Origin: Chloroflexota bacterium | GTDB taxonomy: Bacteria; Chloroflexota; Dehalococcoidia; GIF9; UBA5629 | DNA length: 6,892 nt | Assembly: GCA_026389655.1 (NCBI GenBank) | Contig: JAPLHL010000320.1 | Location: forward strand, 1-6,892 | Reading direction: 5' to 3' | In this document: one piece after another, positions 5,739 through 6,892 of the stretch | How positions within the stretch are numbered: the stretch's first letter is position 1 | Layout: the number at the start of each line of letters is the position of its first letter | The notes under the pieces: model-generated | Database searches by the model: none | The model's input: the letters and a program-made list of their open reading frames with translations, nothing else | What the model was told of the DNA's origin: nothing | Position numbers and translations under genes: made by a program

Positions 5739-6868
5739 ATATACTTGGCAAAGAATTCCTTATAATTATTCGATCCTGTTGCCCTGGATGTAAATTTATT
5801 ACTATTAACCCATTCTATGTCACCGCAGATGGCTAATAACTCAAGATGGCTCATTACCTCACGTTGCGACAGGAACCTGCCCCAACCTTTACGCAGCCTT
5901 GGCTCAAAAAGATCCAAAGAGATTTCATCAAGCCCAAGCACCCGGTTATCGAGGATCTTAAGTATATTTCCACAACGTTCCAGGTGAAAAATAATTATTT
6001 CCGCCGCCCGATCAGACGGCTTAAGATAATTTATTTTTCCCTTCTCAAAGAGCCTGTGCGCCGGTAACAGCAAATCTACGTCCCGGCATTGCGTTTTCAG
6101 ATTGTACAGTGAATTTATATAGGACATAAGCCCATAGGCGTCATTTTGACTTCCGTACCCTTCCGGTAGAATGCGCCGGTTTACGAAGTATTCCAGCATC
6201 AAAGTTGGATGCGGTGTAATGGTTGCGAGCAGTGTATCGCCACTGAGCAATACCTCTTCCTCGAAAACAGTGCAAATAGAGTCCGGGGAATGTCCGGGGG
6301 TCAGCATAAAACGGTAATCCGGTCCAGGCGGATCGGATGCTTCAGTGATTGGATGCCCTATCTTCAGGTGGCTTCTTTTTTCATGGTACTGTAAACAATT
6401 GCGATTGAATCTATCCGGCATGAGACAGCAGCGGCAAGAGCCAGGGAAGTCGGGATGGCTGGCCCCATCATCTATACCATGATAGTAAGCAATCATATTG
6501 CTAAAAGCATAATGCGCCCATAGTTCCGCTCCGCTATCCTCTATCAACTCCGGCAGGTTACCATCGTGGTCCTCATGACTATGAGTTATTATTACCCGGC
6601 CGATGTCTTTTACATCGCACCCCACCCGTTTCAACAGGGCTTTCAATAACTCGTACCTGTTAAACTGGCCGCTATCGATAAGAGTAGTCTTTTTCCCCGG
6701 AATTAAATAACAAAACGTGGGACCCAGGTCCCAGTCTTCGCCGGATTCATAGAAAAGCGGGACACCCAGGCAAAAAATATCAGTTCCCCTGCGTGTCCGG
6801 TAACGCATAATGATACCTTCGCCATTGCTTTTACCTTCCTGGATAATTTCCAATTTTTGCAGCAGCAT
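5735..6868 (-). CDS. MBL-fold metallohydrolase with cysteine-rich insert
   Basis: This protein of about 377 residues has a metallo-beta-lactamase fold and probably binds two metal ions. Numbered from the ATG at 6868, the ligands are His96, His98, Asp100 and His101 in THSHEDHDG, His193 in TPGHSPDS, Asp211 in SGDTLL and His271 in PAHR, all in the expected order. Between the first and second ligand groups is an unusual insert with HP-DFPGSCRCCLMP (Cys145, 147, 148) and Cys158. After residue 280 a helical and probably winged-helix tail follows, as in many hydrolase-like (glyoxalase II or lactonase-type) members of this fold. The start is uncertain: AAAGG sits 8 nt before the ATG at 6868 and 5 nt before a TTG at 6871, while an ATG at 6808 has GAAGG at a good distance and would trim about 20 residues without touching the domain. 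It is probably first in an operon with the ABM gene; its own promoter is outside the window. The substrate is unknown. Confidence 0.87.
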   Translation of the reverse strand: MLLQKLEIIQEGKSNGEGIIMRYRTRRGTDIFCLGVPLFYESGEDWDLGPTFCYLIPGKKTTLIDSGQFNRYELLKALLKRVGCDVKDIGRVIITHSHEDHDGNLPELIEDSGAELWAHYAFSNMIAYYHGIDDGASHPDFPGSCRCCLMPDRFNRNCLQYHEKRSHLKIGHPITEASDPPGPDYRFMLTPGHSPDSICTVFEEEVLLSGDTLLATITPHPTLMLEYFVNRRILPEGYGSQNDAYGLMSYINSLYNLKTQCRDVDLLLPAHRLFEKGKINYLKPSDRAAEIIIFHLERCGNILKILDNRVLGLDEISLDLFEPRLRKGWGRFLSQREVMSHLELLAICGDIEWVNSNKFTSRATGSNNYKEFFAKYI

Positions 6869-6892
6869 CAAGATGACCTTTCACAGTTAACA

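Noticed and set aside
5846..6067. A 73-codon plus-strand frame opposite the MBL-fold gene
   Set aside because: It is antisense to the conserved C-terminal part of the hydrolase, with no ribosome-binding site or family resemblance.

Overview
The window looks like ordinary bacterial chromosome with the tail of a mobile-element integrase at its left edge. GC content is moderate, promoters are sigma70-like, Shine-Dalgarno sites are strong, and a CCA-encoding tRNA-Ser is present. The protein set points to a Dehalococcoidia-type member of the Chloroflexota or a similar anaerobe: an ADP-forming acyl-CoA synthetase alpha subunit, YIP1 and HdeD membrane proteins, a small anchored protein with an 'SPTFTFDGI' motif, and an integrase of the 'TWNENEI...FTGMRRSELLALRW' type. 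This assignment rests on recognising protein styles, not on a database search.

Layout, left to right. (1) Positions 1-1181 (+) hold a tyrosine recombinase whose N-terminus lies outside the window. A weak hairpin/T-tract and then a complete tRNA-Ser(UGA) at 1259-1347 follow it. (2) Positions 1380-1934 (-) encode a six-helix HdeD/DUF308 membrane protein, divergent from a small membrane-anchored extracytoplasmic protein at 2057-2491 (+). The 122-bp gap between them carries one promoter for each. (3) Positions 2511-3959 (-) encode the alpha subunit of an ADP-forming acetyl/acyl-CoA synthetase. It converges on the small protein gene and diverges from the YIP1 pair across a 180-bp gap containing two promoters and several dyads. 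(4) Positions 4140-4709 and 4813-5388 (+) are tandem paralogous YIP1-family membrane proteins, each with its own extended -10 promoter and an AGGAGG ribosome-binding site. (5) Positions 5735-6868 and 5402-5686 (-) are a metallo-beta-lactamase-fold hydrolase with a cysteine-rich insert, followed by a small ABM/YgiN-like monooxygenase-domain protein. The two are probably co-transcribed and converge on the YIP1 pair.

How the genes work together: apart from the integrase/tRNA neighbourhood and the probable MBL-ABM pair, most genes look like independent short transcription units. The ADP-forming synthetase suggests acyl-CoA to acid conversion with ATP formation, but its ATP-grasp beta subunit is not in the window. 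Three of the proteins (HdeD-like and two YIP1) are polytopic membrane proteins of uncertain function, possibly envelope-related. I found no CRISPR array, insertion sequence, toxin-antitoxin pair or recognisable defence system. The most unusual DNA-level signal is a perfect 13-bp inverted repeat inside the ABM gene.
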